Below, piece by piece: positions 12,327 to 26,500 of a DNA stretch of 64,000 bases. The notes under the pieces were generated by a model that searched no databases, was not told the DNA's origin, and saw only the letters and a list, made by a program, of their open reading frames with translations. Position 1 is the first letter of the stretch. The number at the start of each line of letters is the position of its first letter. This DNA comes from Hygrophila difformis (Eukaryota > Streptophyta > Magnoliopsida > Lamiales > Acanthaceae). The DNA lies in NCBI GenBank assembly GCA_030278955.1, contig JAOANR010000010.1:20056444-20120443 (forward strand), read 5' to 3'. The position numbers and the translations under genes are program-made.

Positions 12327-12414
12327 TATAATATTTTCAAATAGTATTTTTTTAGTGATCAACGATACTTAATAAATATGGTAACAAATATAATAATAGA
12401 CAATTTCAGTCATG

Positions 12415-12960
12415 CTACAAAAAAACAACTCAGCGATGCTATAAAAAATATATTTCAGCGACACTACCGTAGAAGAATTCTGCGACGCTTCAAAGACGGT
12501 ACCAAGAAGAATTGAGCGATGTTATCAAAAATAGTTTAGTGATGCTACCAAAAATAATTCAGTGATGCTATCAAATGTATTTCAGCAACCCTATCTAGAG
12601 AAATTCAGCGACCTTACACAGAAGCATTGAGCGACATTACCAAGAAGAATTCAGCGACTCGACCAAAAGAATTCAGTGACATTATCAAGAAGAACTCAGC
12701 GACTCCACCAAGAAAAATTCAGCGACTCGACTATGAAGAATACAACGATGCTACCCTATACAATTCAGCGACGCCACCTGAACCAATTCAGCGACGTTTT
12801 CATGAACAATTCAGCGAAGCTACCAAGAACAACTCACCGATATGACTAAGAACAATTCAACGACCTTCTCATGAAGAATTCAGCGACGTTTGTCTCAACA
12901 ATTCAACAACTCAACTAGGAATATTTCAGGTACGTTTTCATGAATAGTTCATTAATACAT
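12415..12960 (+). repeat. Imperfect tandem array, core TTCAGCGAC (about 24-bp period)
   Basis: Units resemble AATTCAGCGACNCTACCAAG and vary in length and sequence. Exact TTCAGCGAC cores occur about eight times, with many one-base variants, and a single copy lies near 11940. The array accidentally leaves a short open frame at 12627-12845, which I read as a by-product and not as a gene. Confidence 0.8.
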
Positions 12961-13223
12961 ATATATAGCAGCATAATTAAGCAAATCGGAGGATAAAGTA
13001 AGATGATATATCATATGGAAATGCGTAGAGGAGAAGTAGAGCCGAAGAACACAGAGACTTCAACGAGCAATTGTTTGTTAACAAAATAAATATAGCAAAT
13101 TTACTATTTTAACTTTTAAGTTAATCTCAACCATCAATTTGCAAATTGAATCAATGACTGTGTTCCGCCACAGTACATCAAGACAAAATGGGTAGTCGCA
13201 CCCTAACGGAATTGTACAAAATC

Positions 13224-13938
13224 AGCATGCGCATTATTTGGCAAGTGAATCATAATTCTCGCAGATACAATTTTACAGTAAAGTGGGTATGAGGTATGAC
13301 AAACCTTTGCAAAATTCAGTACCTATAATGGAATCCACAAATAAACATTACAAAAATTACACGGCGTGGCATAGTCAAGAGGGATGCACATAATAATAAG
13401 GGGCGCATGGAACATCCTTTAAATTAAATTTTTTTTTATTTAAACCTTACTCTTTTAAATATTCTGTTAGGTGCACCCACTTAATTTTTGTGGTGAAACT
13501 ACATAAATTGATAAATTACTATGTTGAACTTAAAACTTTTATAATTAATTTGTACTCACACTCAATTTTTATGATAACATCTATGGTATGAGCTTTCACC
13601 ACTCATTTCAGATTTTCTAGTCTGTATAGACTGTTTAGCAATTTTTTTATTTTTATTTATTTATTTTTTTAATGGTAACATCACTATCTTTAATTCCAAT
13701 CTATATTTTATCTTACTATTTTTGTGTTGTCATACTATCTTAATTCTTAAATAAACTTAGTTCAATTTTTGTGACACCATTTTAAAACATGGAAAATCAC
13801 ACCAATTGGTTAAGTTATTTTTCTGGTTCATCCAAACAACGCCCATAATTTTCTTCAAAATACTCCGTATTATAAAACAACATGATTCTTCAGGAGGAAT
13901 AAAAATGAAGCTGAAGTTATACTATTCCACATAAGGAC
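13224..13938. other. AT-rich spacer, nothing recognised
   Basis: No coding pattern, inverted-repeat ends or conserved motif were seen here. Confidence 0.4.
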
Positions 13939-14061
13939 TTATTTTGCAATTTCAGTAGAGGCTCGGAGACAACAGTTTCCACAAATACTACACTGCTCTG
14001 AGTTTGATCGAAACACCATAGACAGAAATAAAGACAAGACAACCCATTTTGGTTTTGCCAT
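13939..14061 (-). CDS. Possible 40-aa secreted Cys-rich peptide
   Basis: The ATG has a favourable plant context (A at -3, G at +4, ATGGC). The peptide starts MAKPKWVVLSLFLSMVF, a plausible signal peptide, then has a Cys cluster CSICGNCC before a short tail and TAA. Upstream on the minus strand are a possible 5'UTR intron donor (CAG|GTACGC at about 14260) and a pyrimidine-rich acceptor near 14115. It could instead be chance within the ABCG 3' flank, since it lies about 370 bp past the poly(A) signal of that gene. I do not recognise a family. Confidence 0.25.
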   Translation of the reverse strand: MAKPKWVVLSLFLSMVFRSNSEQCSICGNCCLRASTEIAK

Positions 14062-14431
14062 GATTTTCTGATTTTGAACAACCTGATGCCTTCCCTCGGC
14101 TACAGCTAGAGAGCAAGATGGAGGAAACTTTGCTTATTAATCAGTCAAAGTTACGAAGAAATCACGCCACAAACAATATAATATACGGAGAATTTCTCAG
14201 AATAATCGCAACATGGTTTTTACGAACAAGGAAGGGCTGAAAGATAGAAACAAAAGCGTACCTGCTGGATAAAAACACCTTAGCACCAACAAATTCTTAA
14301 AATGGTAGAGCATATCAGGTCTTTGGATAAGTTATTTAACTTGTACTATTTGATTATTGAGTTATAACCAGTCATGCAACTCCATTATGAGAGGTTAAAC
14401 TCATTATTTGCGTAACACAATAATCAGATAA

Positions 14432-14437
14432 TTTATT
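14432..14437 (-). terminator. Likely poly(A) signal of the ABCG gene
   Basis: AATAAA on the minus strand lies about 110 nt past the stop codon in an AT-rich 3' flank. Confidence 0.45.
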
Positions 14438-14545
14438 TTCTTTTATATCCAAATAATATTGCTGAATGGAAATTGCATGGCATGATTAAGACAAGATTAC
14501 ATATTTCTACACGAAAACTAAGAATAGAGGAAGGAATTTGTTTCA

Positions 14546-17500
14546 TCATCTCTTCTGGAAGTTGAATGACTTAATGGAGAAGGCAAACATGAAGGTGAAT
14601 AGAACCACGAATCCTAGAAGCACTCCGGCAACCATGCCCAGCATGTCACGCTCGAATCCGAAGTAGCTCTTGAGGAACTCCACCACTGTCTGTCCATTAC
14701 CTTTCATTATGTCATGGTTCTTTCCGAATTGAGATATGATCAAACCGTACAAGGTGTATGCTGGAGGAGCTCCCCAGTAGAACCACCTCCACCACACAGG
14801 GATTCTCTGTCATTCAACAAATTAAATGTTTATTATTGTAGGGTTTAGGAGAGGTTAAGAGGTAGGGATAATTTTTATATTGATGACTTACAGGTCGTGG
14901 GATGATGAATCCAGAGAACAAATTCCACAGTGCGTAGAAGAAGGATGAGATGATGGCGGCGACGTTGTGGTTGGGAGTGACCGCAACGGTCATCATTCCA
15001 TACAGGACGAAATACAGAAATGTAAAGAAAATGAAATACAGGAACCAAAAGAACTTCTCGGCTGTCCAGTCGAATCCCATCATTGAGTACACGATTGAGC
15101 CAAATACTAGGGATTGAGTGAACACGTAGGGTATCTCAATCAGAAACTGCAAAGAAATAAGCTTTCTTGTGATGAGGCCTGGGGAGTGGGGGGTGAGGTA
15201 TGTGAAGCGTTAAGAAGAAAAAAAACACTACTGACCTGAGAGAATGCATAAGGCAATGCAGAATACATTCCAGCTGCCTTTTCTCTATAAAAGACCGTTC
15301 TTTCGATAGCCACCACAGGCTGCACCGTTGAACCGTATTGGAATCCCAAGAAGAAGGTTGAAGCGTACATAGCACCCATAGCATTTAAAAGATCCTGTTG
15401 AGTGTCCCTGGATTTCATATGGTGAAGCATGCAGCAGAGTCAGCACTCAATTACTCATGACAGGTTATATGATTGTTATTTTAGGCTTGAATTTGCATAC
15501 CATTTGGAGCCAAGGTCCCAGAACATGGACCCAAATATGAGGGCTATCATAGTTGTGAATAAGAATCTAACAGCTGTATAGGGAGTGTTGCGCCAATATG
15601 ACCAGTGTTGCTTCCACAGGCAAGCGATGCATTGGACGGGGAAGGATTGGGCGTATTGAGTTGGGAAATATAGGTCTTTGGTCCCAGGACGAGGAACGCT
15701 AAGCTCCTTAATTAAGGTTTTGTTTCTCCTGCAAATTTCAGCAGAGTTGCAGGGTAAGATAACATGTAGTCCACCAGAAAACATTATGTTATACTACTTT
15801 TATAAAAGTGAACTAGTAATTCTACTCACATGTACAAGGCTGAGTTCTGGTAGTGATCTGTGAAGTCGATGCCCATGATCTGCTCTTGTGCTGTAGTGGT
15901 GATTTCCAACATCCATGTTGCTGGATTGTACCCGTCTTTGATCTTTGGCACGCCTTCAATGGATTCAAAGTACTCGATCAAATGAAACGATTTTGTTCCC
16001 AATGGTCCAACGTATATTTCCTGCCCTCCTCTTTTCATCAAAAACAACTGCACCGTCTCTTATTGTTAGCAACACAGAGTGAACAGAAAAGCTTTTTAGG
16101 CCATGTAACTAGTGTAATGTGTATATGTACCTCATCAAATGCCTCAAATATGTCAATGCTAGGTTGATGGATGGTGCACACGACAGTTCTTCCTGTGTTC
16201 ACGGTGTTCCTGACAGTTCTCATCACAATTGCAGCAGCTCTTGCATCAAGCCCTGAAGTCGGTTCATCCATAAATATGATGGAAGGGTTGGCCACAAGCT
16301 CGACTGCAATTGTAAGCCTTTTCCTTTGTTCGGTTGAGAGTCCATTGACACCTGGCAACCCGACCAATGCTCCTCTCAAGGGGGTAAGTTCTACAAGCTC
16401 CATTACTTCCTCAACAAACAACTGCAATACCATAAAAAATGTCAATATCCTGAATAGAGAATCATCATTTATGGAGCAATGAAGGATTGTGTAAATATAA
16501 GAACCTTTCTGGCTTCTGCATCGACTTCACTGGCCAACCTAAGCCAAGCCGAGTATACAAGAGATTCATGGACAGTGACATTAGGGGAATGAATATCGTT
16601 CTGCTCACAGTATCCAGATATCCGAGCAAATGTTTCTTGGTTCTTGGGATACCCTGAGATTGTGATTTCTCCATCAATGTAACCCCCAGTTTTCCTCCCA
16701 GCCAACACATCCATCAAAGTTGTTTTCCCAGCTCCACTGACGCCCATCAATGCTGTAAGAACGCCAGGCTTGAAAGCGCCACTTACTCCCTTTAAAAGCT
16801 CCAGTCTATCTTCCGTGACACCCTGTGCTTTCATTTCCTGCAGATTACAATAATGTTTATTGCATCAGTACGATATGAGATCTTCTTCCTCTAAATGAAG
16901 GTTAAGTGCTTAGGGGAATGAAAACTCGAGGCTTACCGCAGGCATGTCCACTGAATATCTAATGTCATTAAATGTGATGGAATGTGGTTCAAATGGAAGA
17001 ATCATTCCTCTCTTTTGGCTCTCACTGCCTCCATTGCCACTTGCTTTGGCGGACGCTGATCCCTGACTTATATGTTGGGTATTTTCTTCACCTTCTGCGG
17101 GCAACACAGCTCGAGGCTTGTCAAATGCTGCAACATTATTTCGACATATTAATTGTATGATATGATCTATTCCCAAGAGAATTGAGTATTGTTCAGAATT
17201 TGGCAATAAGCCGGAAAAAAATAATACTTACGGTTGAGGAACGTAAGAGACACGAGGAACATGAAGTTGAATAGAAGAGTGAATCCAATTGTACCTCCCA
17301 AGCCGATCCAATACCAGTACTTCTGAGGAAAGAACCCTCGCGACTCCATCACAATGACTCCTAGTGTTGTGGTTCCGTTCACCAACTGCAAATGGCATGG
17401 ATCCAAGTTTATGCTTTATATTGAATGATATGATGAATAAAAACCATAAGAGGCAGTGAAGACTGAAGATGACTTACTTTGCTCCAACTGTGACCAGTGA

Positions 17501-20500
17501 ATTCATTCACAAGAATTGCATTCATAGCATACATCATAGGTGATGCCCAGTAGCCCCAAATCCACCATTTCTTCACATCATCTGCATCACCAACCAAAAC
17601 ATGAGATGAGAAAAACTGCACATTTATCCTAATGTAAGTATTCAAAAACTTATATATTTTATTTCATACATACTTCGTGCCAGGACAAATCCACCCAATG
17701 CAAAGAGCATGAGCAGTGAAAACAAGCCAAATGTATTTGCGACAATCATGTTCCTGCCAGCTGCTCCAATGAATCTAAACAATGCTGATGCCATTTGGTG
17801 AACAAATAAGAGCAACAAGAATTGCTTCATTAACCTGCAGGGGAGAGTCTCTTCATGAGAAATCTAACTATATATTTGACATTAATTAGAAATCTGATTA
17901 GATGAATGATTTTGGACATCTTACCTTCCCACATTTGGATCAAAGCCTATCACATAGTACGTAAGAAATGTCCATATAGCGACTTCAATGAACGTGATTG
18001 GGATTTTCAGGATCCATGTTGGAAGTGCATAAGCCCAAGGAGGGAAAAAGAACATGCCCCTCTGTTTGTAGAAGACAGGGAGCTTGTAAATTGTCATCGG
18101 CAGCTCAATCATTCCATTGAACATGATCATCACGACAGAGTAAAATAGAGCACCGAGGTATATACCCCCAGACGTGGGATCATCTTTGCTCATCTTAGTC
18201 CGGAGAAAGATTGTTATGGCAATGAGCCCCATTATTGTAAGCTGAAACATTAAAAATCATAAAAGCATCATCAGAAACTATTCGGTGAAACATTATGAGG
18301 AATATAAAGCTTAAATGAAAAAAACACTTGCCTGGCAGAGCTTGAAGACATAGGAGAATGAGTTCCTCTTCATCAATAACAGTTCCCTACTTGTGCAAGC
18401 TTTCAAGAGCTCCTTTTTCCCAAGACCATACTTCTCCATCGCCAAAGCTGCATGATGGCTTTTGCTCTTCTCAAATGGCACGGAAAGCTCTTCCCCAACT
18501 TTTCGGCCAAATGAATATGATTGGAATTCCTCGACAAATTCTGTGACTGTTACAAACCGATAAGGCTCATCCCTACGTGCCCAATATTGCTCCTGATCAT
18601 TCTTAGATGTAACCTGAAATGTTTCTTGCATTCTTCATAAGAAACCCTCGAAGAAATTAAGCAATTTAAGTTAAAAAAATATGGTTTCTTGCACTTACTT
18701 CTTGCAGGAAATCAGCAACACCTTTTCTTTGCGGGCATTTGAATCCAATGGACTCAAAAAACTCAAGCACATTTTCTCTGGGGCCCTGATAAATGATCTG
18801 ACCGTCCGCAAGAAGCACAATGTCATCGAACAAATCATATGTCTCGGGCGCTGGCTGTAGGAGGGAAATGAAGGCTGTCCCCTTCATAATGTGAACGTAC
18901 TGCTGGAGCATATTTACAATCTGAAAAGTGGTGGAACTATCCAATCCGGTTGATATTTCATCCATAAAAAGTGCCCTGGCTGGTCCCACAATCATTTCTC
19001 CTGTAAAATTTGAGACAAGAAAGAAACATTTGCTTAAATAGAAGATGTTAGTTCCTTAAATATGTCAATGCATAAGTCTGAAGCAGTCTGGCAGAGGCTA
19101 GTATGTGTACCGGTGGTGACACGCTTCTTCTGGCCACCTGAAATCCCTCTGATCATCTCATTTCCGACCAAAGTATCAGCACATATGTCGAGTCCTAAAA
19201 CCTTGAGAACATAATCTGTAATAATGTTTGCTTCATCCCCTTCCATAGCTGTCGCCTGCATTTACGTGAAGCAAAATTATTACCCATTTGGATAAAAAGT
19301 TTATACTGTACTATGTAAAAATGACAGCCTTTAATTAATGCTATTAATACATGTTGGAAGGACTTCGTCATACAAAACACTCTCTATAGAGATATTTAAC
19401 TTAACAAATTCTTAGTGCACAATGATATTTAGGTGTTAGTACCAACCATGTATCATTTAGGAGGTATATATTTATTAGTCGCCAAGGCCGACTATATAAT
19501 TAAAACAATTGCACTAAAAACTTAACAAATTATGGCTTAACCCGGAAATTTAAGAAAAGAGAAAAATTTTATTAACACACAATACAATTAAAAGATTATT
19601 CCTATAGCTAAGACACTAGCCACTTTTCATAACTTCTTCACAATTCTGATCACTCACCACTCATCACTCGTCGCTACTTGCTCACTCTCATCAGACCAAA
19701 TGAAATGGCTCATCCCCTAGTTATAGATTAGTTAATTATCTAGAGTATTTTAAGGATATTATTATTAATGCTAAATCTAGATAATTCTAAGGATAATTGT
19801 ACAATTATAACTTCCTTCAAAAGTCACATTGATTTCTAGCACTCCCCTCAAATGCAAACTGCTTTCCTCGGGAGATTTTGCATATCACTATGATTGCTTC
19901 TCAACTTTTCAAACTTGGGTTTACTCATACTCTTTGTGAAGATATTGGCGACTTGTTCATGTTTCTTTGTTGGCACCATCTTGATCTCTTCTTCTAGGAC
20001 TTTCTTGCGAACATAGTGATAATGCACTTCTATATGTTTTGTCCTTGCATGAAAGATTGGATTCTCTGCTAAATGATAGTTGATAAATTATCACAAAAAA
20101 GCTTTACTTGATAATTTGTTGGTTAATGAAGATATTCCAATAGTCGCTTTAACCAAGCACTTTCTTGTATTGCTGATGTTGCTGATCAATATTCCACTTC
20201 GGTGCTTACAAAGATACAATGGGTTGTCTCTTGCTACACCATGATATTGCTCCCGATCCGATATTAAACAGATATTAATTTGTTGACTGCCGTGTATCAC
20301 AGTCTCCAGTATAATCGATATCCCAATATCTTGTCCTATGGAGTCCCTTTGTTTTCCTGTATAAAATGCCAAAATCAATGGTGTCTAACATACTTATTTG
20401 GTTTATTTGGTTTGCTTCAAGATACGTGGTACTGCGTCAATATTAGGCTTATTTGGTTTGCTCATTGATTGACTAGCCACTCCAACCGAATAAGCTATGT

Positions 20501-23500
20501 TTGGTCGACTTAGTATGCGATATATATGAATTCGGACCAACTATCGATACATGTTAACATCTTCTAAGGTATTTGATAAATTTAATTTTGATTTTAAGGA
20601 AATCATGGAAATTAGTACAAGAAGCTGGAAATTTTAATTTTAATTTTCATGTTTATTTCAAACACTGTTTTAGATATGAAAATAATATCTAATTAATATT
20701 AAAAAATTAAGAAATTATATGTGATTAAATAATATTTTGATTAACTAATTTAATTAATACAAACACAAACAAATAATGAAGTTAAATAATAATTTAACAA
20801 TATTACAATAAAATTCATGCATTATTTATTTTTGGTGAATAACCGGGATCCCCAAGCCACATTGAACCCTAGACTAATCCCTCGAGGATCTGCATGGGCA
20901 TTTAAGGGTGTCTCTCCCAAAGTAGTTTTTTGCATACACAAGGTTCGAACCCGAGCGTTGCTTAAGCGACTAGAGCCCCAATCCACTCAAAAAAATTCAT
21001 ACATTAGTTATTGAATACAATATTTAATTAAAACTATGATTATTACATATGTATTAAATAATTTCACTTTTAGGGGCCGTTTGCTTCGGGGGAATCTGAG
21101 ATTCCCTGTCGGAATCTTGGTAAGGTATCCAGAATTCACACGTTTGGTTGGAGGGAATGTTTAAGTTGGTAACCTAAGATTACCGTCCAGATAGGAATGT
21201 TGGAGCTTTTGGATTCCCTAAACCCAGGTAATCTTAGATTACCGGGAATCTTTACATTATGTTATACTCCCTTCGTTCCATTTAAGACATCCTGTTTGAC
21301 TTTTTGACACTGTTCATTATTCAACTTTGACTCAATATTATCTTAAGTATATATTTGAGAAAAATAGTCGAGTTCGGTCTTATTAAATTCGTCTAATCGT
21401 ATAGTTTTAGAATATATATTTTACATAATTTTTACTTGTATAACAGTTAAAAAATGTATTGAATTGTGTGCAGAAGTCAAAGATGACATCTTAGTTGGGA
21501 TGGAGGGAGTACTAATTACCTTTTATACCCTTCTAAATTATTAAATTATTTTATATTGTAAAAAAAATATAAAATGGCTTAACTCAAAATTTATAAGTAT
21601 TTTCATTTAAAATTATAAAAGGGATCACTCAAAAATTTTAATATTAATTTATTATTTTATTTTAAAATTTATTCATTTAAATTAAACAATACTTAATAAA
21701 ATATGTATAAATATTTTTTGAACTAAAAAGGTTATGTTTAAATATTTTTATTGTTTACTAAACATCATATTAATATTATTATTTAATTTAAAAGTAAGGA
21801 CATTATTGTAAATTAGTTTGAATTAGAAATTTAAGATTCCCAACTCAACCGAACGCAGAAATGTTACAATGATAAAAATAAGATCCACGGTAATCTCATA
21901 TTCCCAGTAATCTGAGATTCCTCATGATGACATTCCCACTAGTAATGTAAGATCCCTCCAACCAAACGGCCCCTTAGTTTTAAGCCAACCTCCATTCGTT
22001 TCTTGACTTTCAATCCCTTATCCATTCAATTTCATTTTTTTTTTACTTTTTTAAGTTTTTATTTTTTCTAAAAAAAAAGAATTTCAAAAATTTAGATAGA
22101 ATTTCGGGAAATATCGGTCAAATTTCGGGAAATATCTAGTTCGACCAAAATTTTAAATTTTGATGGAAATTTTGCAAAAAAAATATTGCATGTGAAATTT
22201 TGGTTCGAGATGCTCTGATACCCAAAATTTTGGTCGAAGTTTTCGGGATATCGGCATAAATTTAAAACAATCCTACTATTATGGATGAATTTCGTTGATC
22301 TTCTTTCACAAGGAAACAAGAATCTGAAGGAGTAACTATAAAACTACTTTTTATAAAAAATTCACCGATCTTCCCATACCAAGCTTTGGGAGCCTGAAGC
22401 CATAGAGTGCATTTTTCAGTTTATAGACATACTCCAGACTAGGGGTAATTCACAAGAACTACTCGAACTCGACTCCGGACTCGATTTGGAAAAAACTCGA
22501 CTCGTGCTCGAATAGGGCACTCGAGTATCGAGCCCATATATATGATACTCGAACTCGAGTCGAGTACTTCAATCGAGTCGAGTAGTCGAGTACTTGACTT
22601 CTTTTTTTTAATTATAAAAGAAAAATGCAAAAAAAAATACTCGATAAGATCGAGTACTCGACTCAAGCTCGAGCTCGAGAACAAAAAAAATAAAAAAAAA
22701 TAATCGAGCTCGAGTAGCTCGACTACTCGACTCTATTGATAAAAAAATACTCGAGCTACTCGAGTCGAATCGAGCTCGAGCTTGAGCTCGACTACTCGAC
22801 TCGAGCTTGAGTAACTCAAAAGTGCCGTCAAGTCAAGCTCGAGTACCCCAATACTCGAGCTTGACTCATTATCGTCCCTACTCCGACGGGTCTTGTTCTC
22901 AAAGCCTCTTTGTTGCTCCATATTATTGCTCTTGTCAAGTTCTCCATGTAAAAAAGCATTCTTGATATCCATCTGCCACAACTTCCAGGACTAGCCACCA
23001 AAGCTAATAGGATTAAGATTTTTGTGATCTTTGACACAGGGCGAAATGTTTTTCATAATCTTGCCCTTATTGTTGAGAAAACCCTTGAGCAACAAGTCGA
23101 GCTTTGTACTTTGAATGGAGGCATCTAGTCAAGTTTTCACCTTGTAAACCCATTTATAAGATATTGGCTTCACATCTTTTGGTTTGGGAACTAATTCCGA
23201 TGTTTGATTTTCTTCTAACGCTTTGATTTTCTCTTCCATAGCTTTCTGCGACTCTTGGCTCTGTACTATTTCCTCATAACTAGAAGGCTTAATAGGTGTA
23301 GACCTTGGATTAGGTTGTCTTAGCCTTGTCGACCTTCATAATTGTTGTATTTACTTGCCTTCTTTCTCTTGGCTTGGAAAGAATTCATCAAAAATAGCTT
23401 GATGTGAACCTGTCTTCCATGGACTCCTATCTTTGGAGGGTTGCCTTTCTCCTTCTTTATTTAAATTTGATGCATGCTCTTCACCTTCTTAATCCTCTTC

Positions 23501-26500
23501 TAAGCCATGGGATTCTGAGAGCTCGATCTTTTGAGGTGTCCACCATAAGGAAGCCTGATCAAATACAACATTTTTTGAAGTGTGACTCTTTCCGGTATTT
23601 GGATCACAACATCTCTATCCTTTTCTTGAATCATCATAGCTGACAAAAATGCATCCAATTGCCTTCTTATCAAATTTGCTCCATAGGTGATCTGGCACGA
23701 AGACTTAACATACACATCCAAATACCTTGAAATGGATGATGGTTGGCTTGATCCTCTATAACCTCTCATATGGTGAGATGGATCCCAAATTTTCTTGTGG
23801 AAGTCTATTGATCATGTATGATGCCGTCCTCATGCATTCAGGCCAAAATATTCTTGGTACTACATTTTTATCATGGAGCATGCTTCGATATGCTTCAGCA
23901 AGGTGACGATTCTTGCACTCAGCTACTCCAATTTGTTGTGGGGTATTAGGGCAACTAAGTTGCCGTATGATCTCGTGCTTCTCCAGGTAGACTTGAACTC
24001 GGTCGACAAATATTCTCTTCAGTTATCTTTGCGTAGTCATTGAATTTTCTCACCGAGTTTGCTTTTTATCTTCTCATTGAACTCTTTGAATAGAACTTCA
24101 GAAAAGTCTATGACTTCTCCTACATAAAGTAGACCCACACATACCTTAAGTAGTCATCAATGAATGTCACCATATACATCATGCCTCCTATTGATACTCG
24201 TTTTAACGGGCTAAAAACATCTGAGTGTATGAGCTTTAATGGTGTCTTGGAACGATGCTCCGACTCTTGGAATGGCAATTGTTGAGCTTTGCCAAATTCA
24301 CATCCGACATATATGGTATTTGTGTGGATATCAAGTTGAGGAACCCCCTGTACAATCTTTTTCTTCATCATTTCCTTCAACTTGTAGCTCACATGCCCAA
24401 GATGCCAAAAATCAGTCGTCTTATTCTTACGAGTGTTGTCCATGTTGCAGTCTCTGCAGACAACACATAGACAGACTATATTCTTCTTCCTTGCATAATT
24501 AGAATGCCAACCATTTTCATTCTGGAACACAATTATATCTTCAGGTCCAAAGAGCACATATTTCCCCTCTGCTGTAAATTTTGAAACTGATAGTAAATTT
24601 TTCTTTAGGCCAGTGACAAGATACGCCTTCTCAAGTTGGAGCTGGTGAGAGCCATCTTTTGGAATTGTTGTCTTTCCAATACGTGAAATAGACAACCTTG
24701 GATTGGCTATCAACACAACTCTTTTTTCTTTGTATTCATCCATGTCTTGTAACTTTTTCTCATCATTTCATATGATTTGAGCACCCAGAATCGATGATTC
24801 AATTATCTTTGGAGTTTATCTTTGACTTTATGGTGGCTGCAAAAGCTTGATTCTCCATGTCTTCTTCTATATCTTTTTCATCAATTCCAACAGCACTGAT
24901 GGATGCTTCCAAAGTAATCTCTTTTGTTTCTTCTCTTGTAGTGGCAATGTTTCCTTAGAAAGTTTGCCTCCTTGGAAATCTACAGTCTCAAGCAAAGTGA
25001 CATTTCTTTCCACAATTGAAGCATTCACCATTTATCTTTGTATTGTTCTTCTCATGTTGATGGTGGTCTTCTTTTCCTTGTTGAGGCCCCCTATGGTGTT
25101 AATTCTCGCTTTTGGATGACCCTTGCCTCCATGTGTCCACCTCTCTTTTGATAGGCCTTGTCTTTCTTCCTGTTGGTGAAGGGGCCCACATGATCTCTTT
25201 TTATGGTGCCTCCGTTCATTTGCTTAGCAAATGCCTCTTGGTTAGCCAATAAACTCTCCAACTGCATGAGTGATGGTTGAGTCGACCATCCTAGCACAAC
25301 AACTATAAATCCGTTAGTCTAGTAGGAAGCTTAGAGACTACATGCCAACAATTAATACTCGGGCCTCAGACCGTGGATGATAATTCTCTTCATCCTTGCC
25401 TCCCTTCAGGGGCGAGATGTGATATCTCACGACTAATAGATTTCACCTTTTTGAAATATTGAGAGATTGTTAGGTTTCTTTGTAAAATACCTGGAGCTCA
25501 TTTTCTAGAAGCACATTTTCTAGAAGCTGGATGCCTGCTTCATTCTTATTTGAAAATAACTTTTTCAAAGTGTCTCCTCTGCTTGTCTTTTTTGTCTTCG
25601 CATCACATATGTGCTCAAACAAGTCCTCTACAATTGTAGTCTTTAATATGAAAAGAGTTTCCTCGCCTTAATTTTCATTCTCAAGGCTTTAGCATTTTCT
25701 TGTGGTGGTTGAGTAGTATTGCTACCCACGACGACTTCCCACAAATATTAACTATAAAGATAAGATTATATGTAGGTGTGCATATGGTTATTGAGCTTCT
25801 TGATTCCACTACTGATGCTTGCAAGATTTGCCACTACGTCACTTAGGCTTGGTCCCAGACCAATGAGCTTTCACAATTCCAAATTGTGATCCGATGGGGT
25901 CTCCCTTTGGAATCTTGGTAACGAGTCGACCCAACTGTGCAACACTTATAAATATGGGGAGTATAATATGGTCTGGATCATAAAAACGAACTGGACTTAA
26001 CCGTATTTTTACGATTTGGTTTGGTTTACAGTTTAAAAGATCATGGTTTAGTTTAGTGTTTTATAAACCATAAACCGTACGATTTCTAAAAAATTTACGG
26101 ACCTAACCGTATTTTTACGATTTGGTTTGGTTTATAGTTTAAAAGATCATGGTTTAGTTTAGTGTTTTATAAACCATAAACCGTACGGTTTCTAAAAAAA
26201 TTACGCTTTTTAAACCGTAAACTGTATATATGTATATGTAATATTAAATATTTTTAAATATATATTACTCTATATATTTATAATTTTAAAATTAATAAAT
26301 AAATCTAACCTAAAGACCCGATGATCAAATTTAAAACTAAACTCGAATTTAAAGCTCAAAAGTTAATGAATTTAAAGTCCACTTCTCAACCTTAAATATT
26401 ATTTACATTTGAGGCTTCTGATTTACGAATTGTAACTTGTGAATTGCATTTATTAGATATTTAAAGACATACCTGTATTCTGTTTGGTTGTATCACATCA

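Larger units (their letters stand above)
11798..13214. mobile_element. Mutator-like non-autonomous element 1 with TTCAGCGAC array
   Basis: The 9-bp repeat TACAAAATC flanks it exactly (11789-11797, 13215-13223), the size typical of Mutator insertions. The ends are degenerate inverted repeats (GGGTACAGTTACGGT versus CAATTCCGTTAGGGT read inward). The right end (about 13100-13214: aatttactattttaacttttaagttaa, gtacatcaag, caccctaac) is clearly homologous to the right end of the element at 34477-36620, and the left part aligns too (catctaacggttgta versus gatccaatggttgta). No transposase is present. The interior is an imperfect short tandem array, and a Stowaway MITE is nested inside. Confidence 0.75.

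Noticed and set aside
12627..12845. 72-aa open frame
   Set aside because: Product of the TTCAGCGAC tandem array. The repeated peptide mirrors the DNA repeat.
20940..20980. tRNA gene (A and B boxes)
   Set aside because: No cloverleaf or anticodon arm. It is the head of a SINE with its own target duplication.
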